A DNA stretch of 64,000 nt, taken from NCBI RefSeq assembly GCF_020520425.1, contig NC_079491.1:2232001-2296000 (forward strand), given 5' to 3'. The stretch is from Spinacia oleracea (lineage: Eukaryota > Streptophyta > Magnoliopsida > Caryophyllales > Amaranthaceae). The notes below the pieces were generated by a model, which was not told the DNA's origin, did not search any database, and saw only the letters and a program-made list of their open reading frames with translations. Positions 11,966 to 23,975 of the stretch are shown here, one piece after another. The translations under genes and the position numbers were made by a program. How positions within the stretch are numbered: position 1 is the stretch's first letter; the number at the start of each line of letters is the position of its first letter.

Positions 11966-12059
11966 TAGGCCTCTTCTTCAAATCTTCAAGATTAATGCCT
12001 TAATGTGCCCTCTAAATTAACTCCCACTACTATTATTTGCTTCACCATTAGTTTAATTA

Positions 12060-12176
<117 letters not shown>

Positions 12177-12259
12177 TTATTTCATGCTTCGATCCTTTTG
12201 AGTCGCGTTTAGGTGACTACGATAAAACGCTCATCTAGTACGAGTTTTCTTGACACATA

Positions 12260-12514
12260 CCACTTCTGTTTCTTTAAGTTCTCTACGCCATGAAAAATGT
12301 GTCAAACAATTAAAACTTTGACCATAAATTTATCACCATTATATCTATCAAAAAGTATCATGAGATATCTTGTTAGATTCGTCTCAAAATATATTTTATA
12401 AATATCAACTTTTTATAAATTTTTCGCATACAGATTTGGATATATTAATGGTCAAATATTATACCGGAGTCCGTACAAATAGTAAGTGTAAAGATATGTT
12501 TGAAACGGAGATAA
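12260..12514. mobile_element. Stowaway-like MITE (family S-a, inverted)
   Basis: Reverse-orientation relative of the copies at 6185 and 44295: its right end reads TTTGAAACGGAGATAA before TA and its left end contains TTTAAGTTCTCTACGCC. Confidence 0.7.
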
Positions 12515-12647
12515 TACATATAAAAAAAATGTTAATTACGTAGTAGATCATTATGATCAAAGATATAACACATAAGTAAGTTTTGCTACGCGGATCTATC
12601 TAAAAAGTTTATAGTTTTCATGCACGATCCACACATAGAAACACCTA

Positions 12648-12894
12648 CTCCCTCTGTTTCATAATGTTCCTCATGTTTACTGTTCACATGGTCAAAGTTT
12701 AAAAACTCACTAGTATAATTAAGAGTAAAAATATTAACCCATGGGATACCATTGGATTCGTTTCAATATAAATTTTCTAAATATCATTTTGTTATAATTT
12801 TTATTAATGTAAAAATAAAACTATTAATGGTCAAAGTAGTGCACTGAAGACCGCGTATAATGGAAAAGTGACAAACATTATGGAACACCGAGAG
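12648..12894. mobile_element. Stowaway-like MITE
   Basis: TA-flanked; CTCCCTCTGTTTCATAATG at the left, CATTATGGAACACCGAGAG at the right. Confidence 0.85.
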
Positions 12895-13461
12895 TAGTTA
12901 TTTACAGCACTATAAAACATAACATCATAACGTACTTATATAAATGATTGATTTTTTTGACCTAATTAATAAAATGGTGAAATATTTAAGTAATGAGCAG
13001 AAAGAAGATTAAGAAAAAAGACACCTGTATAAGCAGTTCTATGTTCTTCTAAAAGCCAAACAGGAAGAATATATACACACCCTCATTAAAGTTTAAAGTT
13101 CATTTACAATTGTAGTCAAAAAATAAAAAATACAAATTGAAATTAAGTTTATTTCATTAGTTTGTTTAAAAGGACATACCGATAATTATTTTACCTTTCC
13201 AAGTTTTTTTGTTAATTTTAAAATCCGAATTAAGAATTTAAGATAAGAAGTTAGATTAATTAATTTATAATGTTTACTTATATAGTACTCCGTATAACCC
13301 AAATTATTTTCAGCATTATTTATCCAGGTAGAAAATTGTAGGTCCGTACATTATAGAACATGATTACCACTTAAAATCTATCAAATGATTGGATAATAAA
13401 GATCAGGTGGGATTTTGCGTCATACGATTACAATTAATATACTAATCATTTGTCTTTAATT

Positions 13462-14123
13462 CGTAAATTCTAATTTAAGTGTGGTGTACAATAAATGGTG
13501 TACATCGAAGTAAAAATTACTCCTTTCGTTTCTTTTTATTTTTTATGTTTTTCTTTTTTGGTGTCTTAAAAATGTTCTTTACATTTCTTTTTATATTATC
13601 ACATAAATGCTTTAATATTCTATTAAAATTTGTGTCAAATGATTATTTTAACCAATTAAATTCATTGGGTCATTTAATCTCTCACACTTTTCTATTGGGT
13701 CATTAATTTTTTCATTTTTCCAATATCAGAATTTTGATAAGAGTGAAAACATTATAAATAAATGTAATTTTCTTATTTTAATAAAAAAAATGGATGAATC
13801 TCAATGTACATTAATTAGTCGTTAATAAACGTGTAAAAGGCCAAACGTAACGAACAAAAAGAAATGGAGGGAGTATTTCGGTATAACATGAAGTTATCTA
13901 TTTTTTTAGTGATAAATTTTTCGCTTTAATAAAAATTCTCCCTTCAAAATCACTAATAATTAATGTATAAAAGTAAACCCTTTAAAATATTTATCCATAA
14001 AAAAATTATAATCTAAAAGTTAATATAAACATGTTAAAAGTACGTTAACAAAAATTGGGTACAAGTTATTCCGATGTACAATAAATTTATTGTATACCTA
14101 GCTAGTGCGTGTAAGACCTTTTA
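13462..14123. mobile_element. Hairpin-ended element related to copy A, with a nested Stowaway
   Basis: Left end carries TTCTA and right end GTCTT (- strand) at positions 7-11. A palindrome, TACAATAAATTTATTGTA, sits inside the right end and a degenerate one near 13483. Interior words match copy A at 4161-4462. A Stowaway element fills 13520-13873. Target duplication is degraded, so ends are set by homology to copy A. Confidence 0.55.
13520..13873. mobile_element. Stowaway-like MITE (nested)
   Basis: TA-flanked; CTCCTTTCGTTTCTTTTTAT at the left and AAAAAGAAATGGAGGGAG at the right. Same family as the element at 18514. Confidence 0.85.
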
Positions 14124-14705
14124 TTTACCTTTTTCAATGTGAACATGCAGGGTAAATCTCTTATAATTACTGCTAGGCCGTCTGACTCGTACTTTTGTCA
14201 CCCCGTGTGCTTTGGGGACGGCTAGATCTGACCCATTAATAGCATATGTGTCGTGTCCGACTCGTGCTGTGTTGGAATTTTTGAAGCCCAGGTGGCATCG
14301 ATCGATCATATATATCATCGTATCGTGGCATGTTTGTGTGTCTAATTTAAGTTTTGTTCATTTTATCATGCTTTAAGACAACAATTTAGGACGCTAGTTT
14401 TTTTTTAATGATGGGTGATTAGTCTTAACAATTATCTAATTAATTTGTAGGTTGTAGACCGAAATAGGCTTATCCTAAATGATTGCGAAGGCTAAACAAC
14501 TTGTAAAAATCTTAGGAAATCTACCATAAGTCCATAACACTATATAAGCTAGGGTTAGTGTACGTGTGCCCAACTACTCAAATTTTCATTAAAATATCCA
14601 CACTTTGTAACACGAGCGGATATATATTCCTAGTATTTGATTATGTTTGTGCAAACGAATCCGATAATTTAGAGCCTACTAGAATTCGGCTATTCAGAAT
14701 TGACG

Positions 14706-14875
14706 AGGCTCCATTCTATTCGAATTATTTTGACTGAATTTATATTATCTGAACTTATCTGAACTTAAGTGAACTTATATGAACTTAACTGTCTTATCTG
14801 AACTTAAATGAATTTATCTAAACTTATTTTGTCTGAAATAAATCAAAATAAGTCGAACAGAACAGAGTCCGAGCC
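14706..14875. mobile_element. Degenerate Tourist-like MITE
   Basis: Ends GGCTCCATTCTATTCG and CGAACAGAACAGAGTCC, with tandem CTTATCTGAACTTA words inside, like the better copies at 21097 and 28961. TTA/TAA duplication not preserved. Confidence 0.55.
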
Positions 14876-15757
14876 GTGTCAGACGACTCTAGCCGAGGGA
14901 AATTAGCTTCTTTCTAAACAAACTTTGAATAATCAATATGGTAAATACGGAGTACTTATAAGTTATAAATTAGCTTTTTTTTTTCTAAACGGGGGCACAT
15001 TTCCTAATGGTCAATTATTAGTTTATTATATATGATTACAAGTAATGAAATTAATTAGCTCATAAATCATAATATAATAATTATGATTAAAATGGAAGCA
15101 TATTCAGGTTCCAACAGAAGAAGCTGGCACGAACATATAGACAAAACCCATCAATTATAAATTTATAATCATGATTCTAATCATGTAATTAGTACGGAGT
15201 ACTATTTAACATATGAGATTAATTAGTGCTAATTACATGTACGTAACAGCTCACACGAATGATAAATCTTCTCTGTTATAAAAGTTAGATTTTCTGTAAC
15301 ATAAAGCCTAAACACATTATTAGTGAAGAATTTTAATTACTTCGTACGGAGTACTACTTATAATATATGGAGAATTAATTGGAGATTATTATTGTCAATT
15401 AATTAACAATCATATGCATGTAAAAAGAAAAGATCGATTGACAATAATTTGCACGATTGCATTTCTATTGATCATTGCACGCTTGCATATATAGCATTAT
15501 GTAACAAACTTAAACTAAATAATTGAAACTTCAAATTAAATAATGCACATAGATTTTATGTAGTGTTTATATTAGTTGGATGCTAAGCTAGGTGTTCAAT
15601 TGGTTAAAAAAAGAGAAATGAGTGAAAATTTGTAAATGTTAGAGAAATATGAAAGGTAAGATAGTAAATTTTTCATGTCCATAAAATAACATAAAGTACA
15701 ATGTAAAGAATATTATGAAACAGACTAAAATGAAAAGTGGAAATATTGTTTTGAACG
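14876..15757. other. Gene-less AT-rich stretch
   Basis: Several TACGGAGTAC words, typical leftovers of Stowaway ends, but no complete element or exon seen. Confidence 0.5.
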
Positions 15758-16013
15758 GCAACTTTTGTGTAAGCTAGACCGCCTTACCGGAAAGACCACT
15801 TTGATTGGCTAACGAATTTGTTCCACTGCTTAACTAATTTGTTTCATTGTTTAACTAACTAGTTTTAGTGTTTAACTAATTAGTTTCATTGCTTAACTAA
15901 TTGGTTTCAGTATTTAACTAATTAGTTTCATTGATTAACTAATTAGTTCCAGTGATTAAATTATATGACACAAATGTGGTATTTTGTGTAAGACCGCCTT
16001 ATATAAAAATTTG
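15758..16013. mobile_element. Minisatellite-bearing MITE, copy P1
   Basis: Starts ACTTTTGTGTAAG near a GACCGCCTTA word and ends GTAAGACCGCCTTATATAAA. Inside are seven units of about 21 bp of the type TTTCATTGCTTAACTAATTG. Second copy at 28360. The TAAG...CTTA part of the terminal word is itself nearly self-complementary. Confidence 0.7.
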
Positions 16014-17393
16014 TACATTTCGAAACAAAGGTAGTATACAGTATGTTCCCCCGCAATATACAAGGTAGGGTGACTTTTATTTATTTTATTAGATGACTTA
16101 ATTGATGCACGTCTTATTTATCAATTAGATGATCGACATGCATCTCTCTTACCCATAATCAATTATTGTTCTATATTATCATCTACACAACTAGACAGAC
16201 AAAGAGATTTTCATTGGACATTAAACTAGAAAAATATATGGAATTAGTTAGGCAATGATACATTTGCTTTAATTTTATACTTGTTGAAAATCAATTAGAT
16301 GGATTCAACTTGTTAAAAAATAATTAATTAGAAGATAGAGCAAGCCTAATTAAAAACAGCCAAAAAAAATGTGTCAATACTATTGGAAGATGAAGTGTCA
16401 TTTCTAGTATGTTTTGAAGAAACAAACAAAAAACTTGTTTATGGTTCAAGTTCGTCTAGATTTAAAAACTTGCCTTAGATAACTATGTACGTTGAATACT
16501 TGAATGTTATACGTACTATGCGGTGTGCATTATATAAAAAGTTCGAAGTTATTTATATTTATGTGTAATAAATTAAAAATATATCTAATTTATTTGCTAA
16601 TATAGTAATATGATAAGAATTCAACTTTAGATGTACATATCTTGCAGGGGACACATGTATACTCGAATTCTATTCCACGTGACACATAATACTTTATTAA
16701 GAACGATTTTTAATAAGTTACTATTTTTTGGGCCCGGGTGATGTCCTACGTTACTACATTAATAACATTCATAATTAGTTAGATTTATTTTGCGATGATA
16801 ACATGAAACATGTCATATGCTAGTGATAAAATCTTTATTATTTAAACTCAAGATCGGGATATACTCCGTAGAATAGATTATAGATTTAATATAAATAAAA
16901 ACAAAAATACTAGAAGTAAGCTAATTGGATTATGCAAAAGTCCATTTTTATGAGTTTTTCTATTGAGTTATATAATGGTTGATGTGTATAAAAGGGTGTA
17001 CAAAGTGAATTTATAAGTAGATTAGATGGGGCTTGTGTTGGTGTTCTCTTTAGAGGGTGAGTTGAGCCCATGCAATTACAAAAACTATTTATCTAAAAGT
17101 TAATTAAAATTTTAATTAATTAGTTAAATAAATCCATCTTTTGATCGAACATGCCTTCTTGTCTGTAAGATAATTCCAACCTTCGAAAGCTAAAGTGGCA
17201 AACAAGTACACCTGAGCACGAAAGGTAACAAAGGGCCACAAGCTTCCCCATCTTCGGATGTTGGCTATGCGTACATCACTACATATATATGCATCATGTA
17301 GAAACGAGTTGAACGTAACTAAACTTATTGGATCTTAACCGAACATAAATAAACCGAAGTTCGAAAAAAAAAGTTCCATAATAACGTACCTTT
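16014..17393. other. Gene-less AT-rich stretch
   Basis: No exon, RNA gene or complete repeat recognised. The left edge (TTTCGAAACAAAGGTAGTA) looks like a Stowaway end split by element P1. Confidence 0.5.
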
Positions 17394-17632
17394 CACTACA
17401 AGAATTTGTATCTTTTATGACAACCTAATAACGACGGGTAAAAATCCCGTCGCACACAAAGACGGGAACAACCGTCGCAAATGTCTTTTACGACGGGTTA
17501 ACGACGAGATTTTCCATTAATTACGGCCCCCTTTTATGACGGGTTCGCGACGGAAAATCCCGTCGTTAATCAACAATTATTGGCTTTTAGCGACGGGATT
17601 TCCCGTCGTTAATAGTACAATTTCTTGTAGTG
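17394..17632. mobile_element. Miniature CACTA element, copy C1
   Basis: Ends CACTACAAGAATTTGTAT and ACAATTTCTTGTAGTG, the CACTA (En/Spm) terminus. Internal palindromic GACGGGT/CCCGTCG words make almost the whole element fold back. The 3-bp duplication is not preserved (TTT versus GAA). Confidence 0.8.
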
Positions 17633-17639
17633 GAATTTG

Positions 17640-17925
17640 TTGTAGACCTGATTAAAAGGCGAGCCATGGTGGGTTCAGGACGAGTCGTGACCTTAATATC
17701 CTGCCCATTGTGTCGGGCCGGATCGGACCGAGCCAAGCTTCAGGCCAATTATGTGTGCCCAAACCCGCTATTTTGGGCTAACTTTATAACTAAAAGTGTA
17801 GTTTTACGTTGGCCGAAACCCGCCAATTTTTTTTAATGTTCAGGCCGGGCCCGAAAATATGGCCTAAATATTCTGCCCAAACCCGCTAATTTTCCGGACA
17901 GGCCGGGCTCATATTGATCGGCTCT
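17640..17925. repeat. GC-rich GGCCGGGC/AACCCGC degenerate repeat
   Basis: Words such as GCCCAAACCCGCTA and GGCCGGGC recur. Abuts C1; no gene. Probably a degraded hAT-like element. Confidence 0.4.
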
Positions 17926-18513
17926 ACTTTGTTGGCTTGATTCTTAGACTTTAGAAGAATTTAGCCATTTATTCATTTACTCCTTAATTTATTTCTACTC
18001 ACTCTAAAAAGTAATTAAGTTCAGATAACAAGAGTCCATGTTCTTTTGGACATATTTTCAAGTCTCAATTAATTTACAAGTATTCACTTCAATTCAATTC
18101 AATTCACTAGCATTTAAAAAAAATATCTATAACAACCGAGTACATTAAAAAAAAAAAAAAGATGAAGTATTAACTTTACAACGACGTACGAACTACGAAG
18201 TAGTGAAGTACCAACTAAATGGATGATGAGTGGAGTGTTACGGAGTACCAACTAAATGTGGATCGTTTAATGTTAACCTATCACAAGATTAAATGACTCA
18301 TTTTTATTCACTAATTCCACCTTAGAGAAAACATAAACAGAGAAGAGGGACCATTAATTATATATACAATTATTTTAAGTGGGGTCAATTCCAAAATGCA
18401 CATTTGGGGTAAGGTCTTTTTGTTGGATGCCAAACCATTTATATTGTGTGACACAAGAAAGTGATTCAAAATATAATCAAAATTAAATAAATAATTAATT
18501 AAGAACTACTCTA

Positions 18514-19094
18514 CTTCTTTTGTCTCTTTTTATTCTTTATGTATTTCGATTTGATCGGATATCTCATTTTATTTTTTAAGTTTAGAATATTTTCTGTTGT
18601 ATAATAATATAAATTCTCCTAATATTTCTATCAAAAACTGTACCAAGTGATTATTTTAATTAATTAAATTCATTGAGACATTTCATATCTCACACCTTTC
18701 TATTGTCATTACAAACTATTGTACCATTAAAAACGGGAAATTTCGTCGCTAAAAACCAATAATCTTTTTATTAGTGACGGGATTCCCTGTCGCGAACCCG
18801 TTATAAAAGGGGGTCGTCGTTAATTCAAAATTTCGTCGTTAACCCGTCGTAAAAGACATTTGCGCCGATTGTTCCCCGTCTTTGTTTGGTTGTTAGCCCC
18901 GTCGCAAAAGCCTTTTGTGACGGGATTTTTGACCCGTTGTAATTAAGTTCTCGTTAAAGATACAAATTGTTGTATTGTGTGGAGTTAATTTTTTTTTCAC
19001 ATTTTGACTATATTTGATTTTGAATAACAGTGAAAATGTTATAAATAAACGTAATTTACATTATTTAAGTAAAAAGAAAAAGTGAAAGAGGGAG
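18514..19094. mobile_element. Stowaway-like MITE interrupted by a CACTA copy
   Basis: TA-flanked ends CTTCTTTTGTCTCTTTTTAT and AAAGTGAAAGAGGGAG, same family as 13520. It is split at about 18707 by a degraded CACTA mini-element. Confidence 0.75.
18707..18979. mobile_element. Degenerate miniature CACTA element, copy C3 (nested, inverted)
   Basis: Left CATTACAAACTATTGTACC and right ACAAATTGTTGTATTGTG are eroded CACTACAAGAA ends. Internal CCCGTCG/GACGGG words match C1 and C2 in reverse. Confidence 0.7.
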
Positions 19095-20338
19095 TATTAA
19101 TCCAAATTAATTAGATCTCCCGTATTGCTCGACAAGCTGTGACCCTCCTGTACATAAACAAATACACACACGTACACACTTGAATTATACTATCAAAGTG
19201 ACAAATCTTTTGCTACTCTTTTTTTTTTGTTTTATTTTTTTTGTTATATTATTATTTTTCAAAGGGTTCTATCTTTGTGTCACTATCTTTTGTTTTGTTT
19301 CAGTTTTTGAATAATAATATGCTTCCATTATTATTATTTTGCTTAATTTTTCTTCCGTTCTATTTTCACTTTACACTTTTATTTTCTTATTATTACATTT
19401 TGTGTTGAGAATAACATGGTGGATCCATTGCCATTGACCAACAATATAATTCAACATGACTAGAAAATGAACTTTTAAACTCTGTATTAATTAGGAAAAT
19501 GTTTGAAATATTAAATAGATAAACGATATCTATAACTTAACTGTTGCATATAAGAAGCTAAAAATTTAAATATTAATTTAAACAGAGTATTAAACATTTA
19601 TTTATACCGATCGACAAGTGATTTGACACGCATTTTTAAATTAATTCTAATTTAAATATTTATCAAATTATTTATTTACAACCCTTAGAAATGCATATAT
19701 CTTTACCACATACTCTGTATATTGCATTATTTTGACTCGATGTCTGAATTGTGGGACACTGTTAGAATTAAAGTTAATGGTTTCATATTAATTAATTACT
19801 CGATAATATAATAATTAATTATCCAATTACAATTTCCTTATGTTCCCTCTTTATTAGAAGGATCTTTTAATTTGTCTAATAAATAAAAATTGATTAATTA
19901 GTGGGACCAAAAACTACCCTGTAAGTTTGAAGTGGCAGGGGTTTATGTCAGAATTTTACAGTAATAAAGCTTAATTATATGCTCTATGATGAATTAAGGT
20001 GATAAATTATGTTTAATTTAAATTTAATTAGGATTATTAGGACAATGCTGATTTCACAATGTCATTTTGTGTGTCCTTTTGACTGTTCAAACATAGTTTA
20101 ATTTCCTGATGTCTATTTCTCTATCTTTTTGTGTTTGGCATATAAATCTAAATATATTTCTGTTCAATAATCATTTAAAGCTGCCCATTATTTGGTCTTT
20201 GGACTTTTGGCAGTTGGCATTGTCCAATTTATTTAAAAATTAACAAAATAAATTCTTCTACTAGTAATGTAGTTATCAGCTGATCAAAAGCTGAGTCATC
20301 CATTTAAAAAATAAGAAAATAACAAAATTAGCAATATA
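19095..20338. other. Gene-less AT-rich stretch
   Basis: T-rich runs near 19218-19260; no exon or structured repeat recognised. Confidence 0.5.
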
Positions 20339-20347
20339 GTGTATTTA

Positions 20348-20630
20348 CGCAATTTAGAAGGTGGACCATGGTGCACATAGAGTATGGTGCACCTTAAGAA
20401 CATTAGTATATAATTAAAAGAACATCTGGTTACGTAAAAAGAACATGGACATATATTTGTATTTTTTTATATTTTTAATAAATTGTGATTTTTTATAACA
20501 AAAAGGTAAAATATTATATTACATGTTCTTTTGTCGTAGTGTCATGTTCTTTTGTTTATGCACATGTGTTCTTTTGGTGCACATGGTGCACCATGTTCTA
20601 TGTGCACCATGGTCCATAATCCACGGATTG
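20348..20630. mobile_element. Hairpin-ended non-autonomous element, copy C
   Basis: 283 bp with a perfect 9-bp duplication, GTGTATTTA (20339-20347 and 20631-20639). Exactly 14 bp inside each end begins TGGACCATGGTGCACATAG (and complement), which contains the hairpin GGTGCAC/GTGCACC. The interior repeats AAGAACAT and its complement. The outer 14 bp on the two sides are not alike and lack the KTCTT motif. Confidence 0.8.
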
Positions 20631-21096
20631 GTGTATTTAAGACTAATGACCATAGAAAATGAACTAATTTCATTAAATAAAATAGATCAATTTTATTGCT
20701 CCATAATGATCATGACAACAAAAAAATGACTATGTTCACGGTTACACGAGTTTGCGATACAAATAAGACTAATTTTTAGCTATTTTACTCCGACTGTATA
20801 GTGAACGACATGTATCTTGACGAACTACAAACTACCTATCAAAAGTCTATATCTTTTCTCTAGAAAATGGTAAAGATTGACCTTTCATTTTGATCATTCG
20901 AGCCAAATCTCATTTTCCAATAGATAATTTAATTTGGTCGGTTTGCATAGAAAAAATGTGTACTATTACTAGAAATTTACTCCATTAAAATAACAATTTG
21001 GAAGTTTGCACAAAGGACATAGAACGTGTACATTGAAGTTTTTTTTTTTTTTTTTTTACTATTAGGCTAAGGTAACTATTTGGAAGTTTCCTCTTA

Positions 21097-21322
21097 GGCC
21101 CTGTTCTGTTCACCTTATTTCCACTTATTTCAGGAAAAATAAGTTCAGATAAGTTCAGATAAGTCAGATAAGATAAGTTCAGGAAAAATAAGGGTTGGCC
21201 AAGTACAATTTATAACTAAAATAAGTTTTGATAAGTTCAGATAAGTTCAGTTATGTTCAGATAAGTTCAGATAAGATAAGTTCAGGAAAAATAAGTGAAA
21301 ATCAGGTGAATAGAACGCAGCC
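21097..21322. mobile_element. Tourist-like (PIF/Harbinger) MITE
   Basis: Flanked by TTA (21094-21096 and 21323-21325). Ends GGCCCTGTTCTGTTCACC and GGTGAATAGAACGCAGCC. Interior of tandem ATAAGTTCAG words. Confidence 0.85.
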
Positions 21323-21325
21323 TTA

Positions 21326-21864
21326 GTGAAGCCCAATTTAAAAACACCTACATTTCCAACATGTACATTTGAAGACTATAAACAAAATTAAAAATGGAAT
21401 TATGAGTAAAATTTAATTGGGTATGATTTGTGTTCTTCCTTATTTAAAAAAAAAAAAAAAAAAAAAAATCAGTAGTCAATTTCTTTTTAAACTGCTTGAC
21501 ACTTATAATTGTCAAACGATCTTTTATATGAATTTGTATCATATATAAAAAAAATAATTGATACATTAATTTAGATCCAATAGATATCAAGATAGATACA
21601 TAAATAAATGGGGTTTGGTTTGGTATATGCCTAGCACTTGTCGTTTAAGGATGTTGAATGTGTGAGTCTCTAATTAAAGTGTAACACTATTATTAATCAT
21701 TAATAATATGATCTTATAACAAATGGAGGGGGTAAGCTAAAAAAAAAAGCCCTTATAATTAGCCAATTAATTAATCTACTTTGTAGGCCATTAAGGGAAC
21801 ACAATGTAATTAATTAAAGTATTCAATTATAATATACTACTACACCTCCCTCTTCCAATGGTGT
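21326..21864. other. Upstream region of the LBD29-like gene
   Basis: AT-rich with a poly-A at 21448-21469. No clear auxin-response element (TGTCTC or GAGACA) was spotted by eye, which does not exclude variant sites. Confidence 0.4.
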
Positions 21865-21871
21865 TTATAAA
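21865..21871 (+). promoter_or_regulatory. Probable TATA box of the LBD29-like gene
   Basis: TTATAAA lies about 125 bp upstream of the start codon, a plausible distance for a short 5' leader. Confidence 0.5.
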
Positions 21872-21995
21872 CATGGAGTTTCTTCTTTCCTTTGGCCTTC
21901 AAATCTCTCTAAAACAAGTAACATTTTCACTAAACTTTAATTAAGCATAAACACTAATTAAAAATAACATAAAAATTTCAACAATTTTTTTTAAA

Positions 21996-23245
21996 ATGAC
22001 AGGAACAAGTTCACCTTGTGGTGCTTGCAAATTTTTGAGGAGGAAATGTGTAAGGGGTTGTGTTTTTGCACCTTATTTCTGCCATGAACAAGGTGCTACT
22101 CATTTTGCAGCCATTCATAAGGTTTTCGGGGCGAGTAACGTGTCGAAATTACTTGCTCATTTGCCGGCTAGTGACCGGAGTGAGGCGGCTATCACCATTT
22201 CTTATGAGGCTCAAGCTAGGCTTCAAGACCCTATCTATGGTTGTGTTTCACACATTTTTGCCCTACAACAACAGGTAAATTTTTTTTAATATATTTTTCG
22301 CGATTTTAATCCATTTTGTATCTTTAAGTTCTGCCAAATATAACCTTAAAAAGTTGTCACTTTGTGGGTTACAATCTCAAACTTCAATTTTTTGAAATTA
22401 CAACTTGGAGATATAGTTACACCCGACAGTAAAAACTACAACCCCAAGTCAGATTCAGAGAAACAAATGGTGTTCATGATTTTCTATATTTTTCGCAATT
22501 TTAATCCATCCTATATCTTTAAGTTTTGCAAATATAACCGTGAAAAACTGTCACTTTGTGAGTTACAATCTCAAACTTCATTTTTTTTGAAATTACAAAC
22601 GTATCTGGAGAGTTATCCAACAGTAAAAACTACAACCCCAACTCAGATTCTGAAAAATTAACCAAAATTGATTAACACGGTCGTATTTGACAAATTTCCC
22701 TTTAGTAAAATGGTGTTCATGATTTTTTGTGGCTCTTTGTAGCCCTAATTTATGATCTTTTTATTGAGTGAGGAATTAAAAGTTTTTGTCTAATTATGCA
22801 GGTTGTAAACTTACAATCACAATTAGCAGGATTAAAGCAATTACAAGCAGCTCAAGGGTTATTTAATGGTGGTAATAATTCAACCCAAAACCCTAATGAG
22901 AGATCTTCTTCATCTAACTACCCACAAGATGTTCATAGTTGGTTGCAATCCGAATACCCACAAATGGTTCCTCCTTTTAACCCGAATCACATCAATTGTA
23001 GCTCCGAATCTTCAACAATTTACGGGTCAAATAATCAACATGGATATGTAAACAATCATAACCATAACTCATCAATGGTTTTACAAGATGATCAAGATGT
23101 TTCTTTAGCTAGCTATGAAGCGTCTTCTTCGCATCATTCGGCTTCTATGGCTTCTCTAGAGTTCGAGAATAAATCAAAATGGCCGTATCAAGAAACCGAT
23201 TGTGATCTTCACTCTATGGCGTTTGGCTACCCTCAATATTCATGA
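21996..23245 (+). CDS. LBD29: LOB-domain transcription factor, LBD29/LBD17-like
   Basis: Two exons, 21996-22274 (93 codons) and 22802-23245, joined in phase 0 at CAACAACAG|GTAAAT and TATGCAG|GTTG; 240 residues. The LOB domain is complete: zinc-finger-like CX2CX6CX3C with Cys 8, 11, 18 and 22; the GAS block ([17 protein letters not shown]); and a leucine-zipper-like coil starting [11 protein letters not shown] right after the splice. The intron falls where class I LBD genes carry theirs. The C-terminal half is Asn/Ser/His-rich, as expected for a trans-activation tail. The domain looks most like LBD29/LBD17-type proteins, auxin-induced nuclear regulators of lateral root initiation downstream of ARF7/ARF19. 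The exact orthologue needs a phylogeny, so the symbol is provisional. The intron has a 195-bp tandem duplication. Confidence 0.9.
22289..22660 (+). repeat. Tandem duplication inside the LBD29-like intron
   Basis: Two copies, offset by about 195 bp, share TTTTAATCCAT, GTCACTTTGTG, TTACAATCTCAAACTTCA and ACAGTAAAAACTACAACCCC. Open frames across it are not coding. Confidence 0.8.
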
Positions 23246-23845
23246 TGAAAAATGATAGAAATTTTTGAATGATTTTGAAGGTGATCAAAGACATAAAATT
23301 TGGATTTTAATCCAAATTTTGAGTACATCTTTTTGTTTTTCTTATGGATCAAAGTTGCAAGCTTTGGCTATAATGGTTAAATAGAATCCCTATATGAATC
23401 TCTACCTTAATTAGGTTCTAGATTAATATATGTTAATATCTTTTTTTTAGAAACCCTAATTTCCAATTATTATTATCTACCTCAACTTCTATAGTAATGT
23501 TTTCTTAGACCTTTTGTGTAGCCATGGAATTGAAGTTGTTAGATCAATGATGATAATAATGTGATTTTTTTCTTTTCTCAAGAATTCAAGTTTTAGCTTT
23601 TTTAATTGGACCTAGCTAGCTAATAATTATAAGAACCTATAGCTTTGACCTAAGAAATTTACCTTTAATCTTTTGTCATAAAGGGAATAGTTTCCTCTTT
23701 GTTAACCCTAATATTTCTTCCTCCCTAATTAGCTACTTTGGATTTCACCAGCATCATACCATAAATCTTCTGTTTATAAATTATCAAACTAATACTTCGT
23801 ATTTAGTTTGATGATTAAACCAAATTCGATATTTTTGTCAGGCCG
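23246..23845. other. 3' flank of the LBD29-like gene
   Basis: AT-rich 3' untranslated and intergenic sequence; no further exon seen. Confidence 0.5.
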
Positions 23846-23975
23846 TGAATGAGCCACATGGGCAATAATGCAATATAAATTACAAATGGAGAGGGGGATT
23901 CAAACTTGTGACCTATTGTACACAAGCCATCAGTATTAATTAACCACTAAGAAAAAAAATGGTACCAAATTCGAT
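23846..23975 (-). mobile_element. tRNA-derived SINE-like fragment
   Basis: On the - strand it has a box-A-like CTTAGTGGTTAA and a box-B-like AAGTTTGAATCCC about 30 bp later, then a body ending TGGCTCATTCACGGC. The same body occurs in the duplicated stretch at 10745. Confidence 0.5.
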
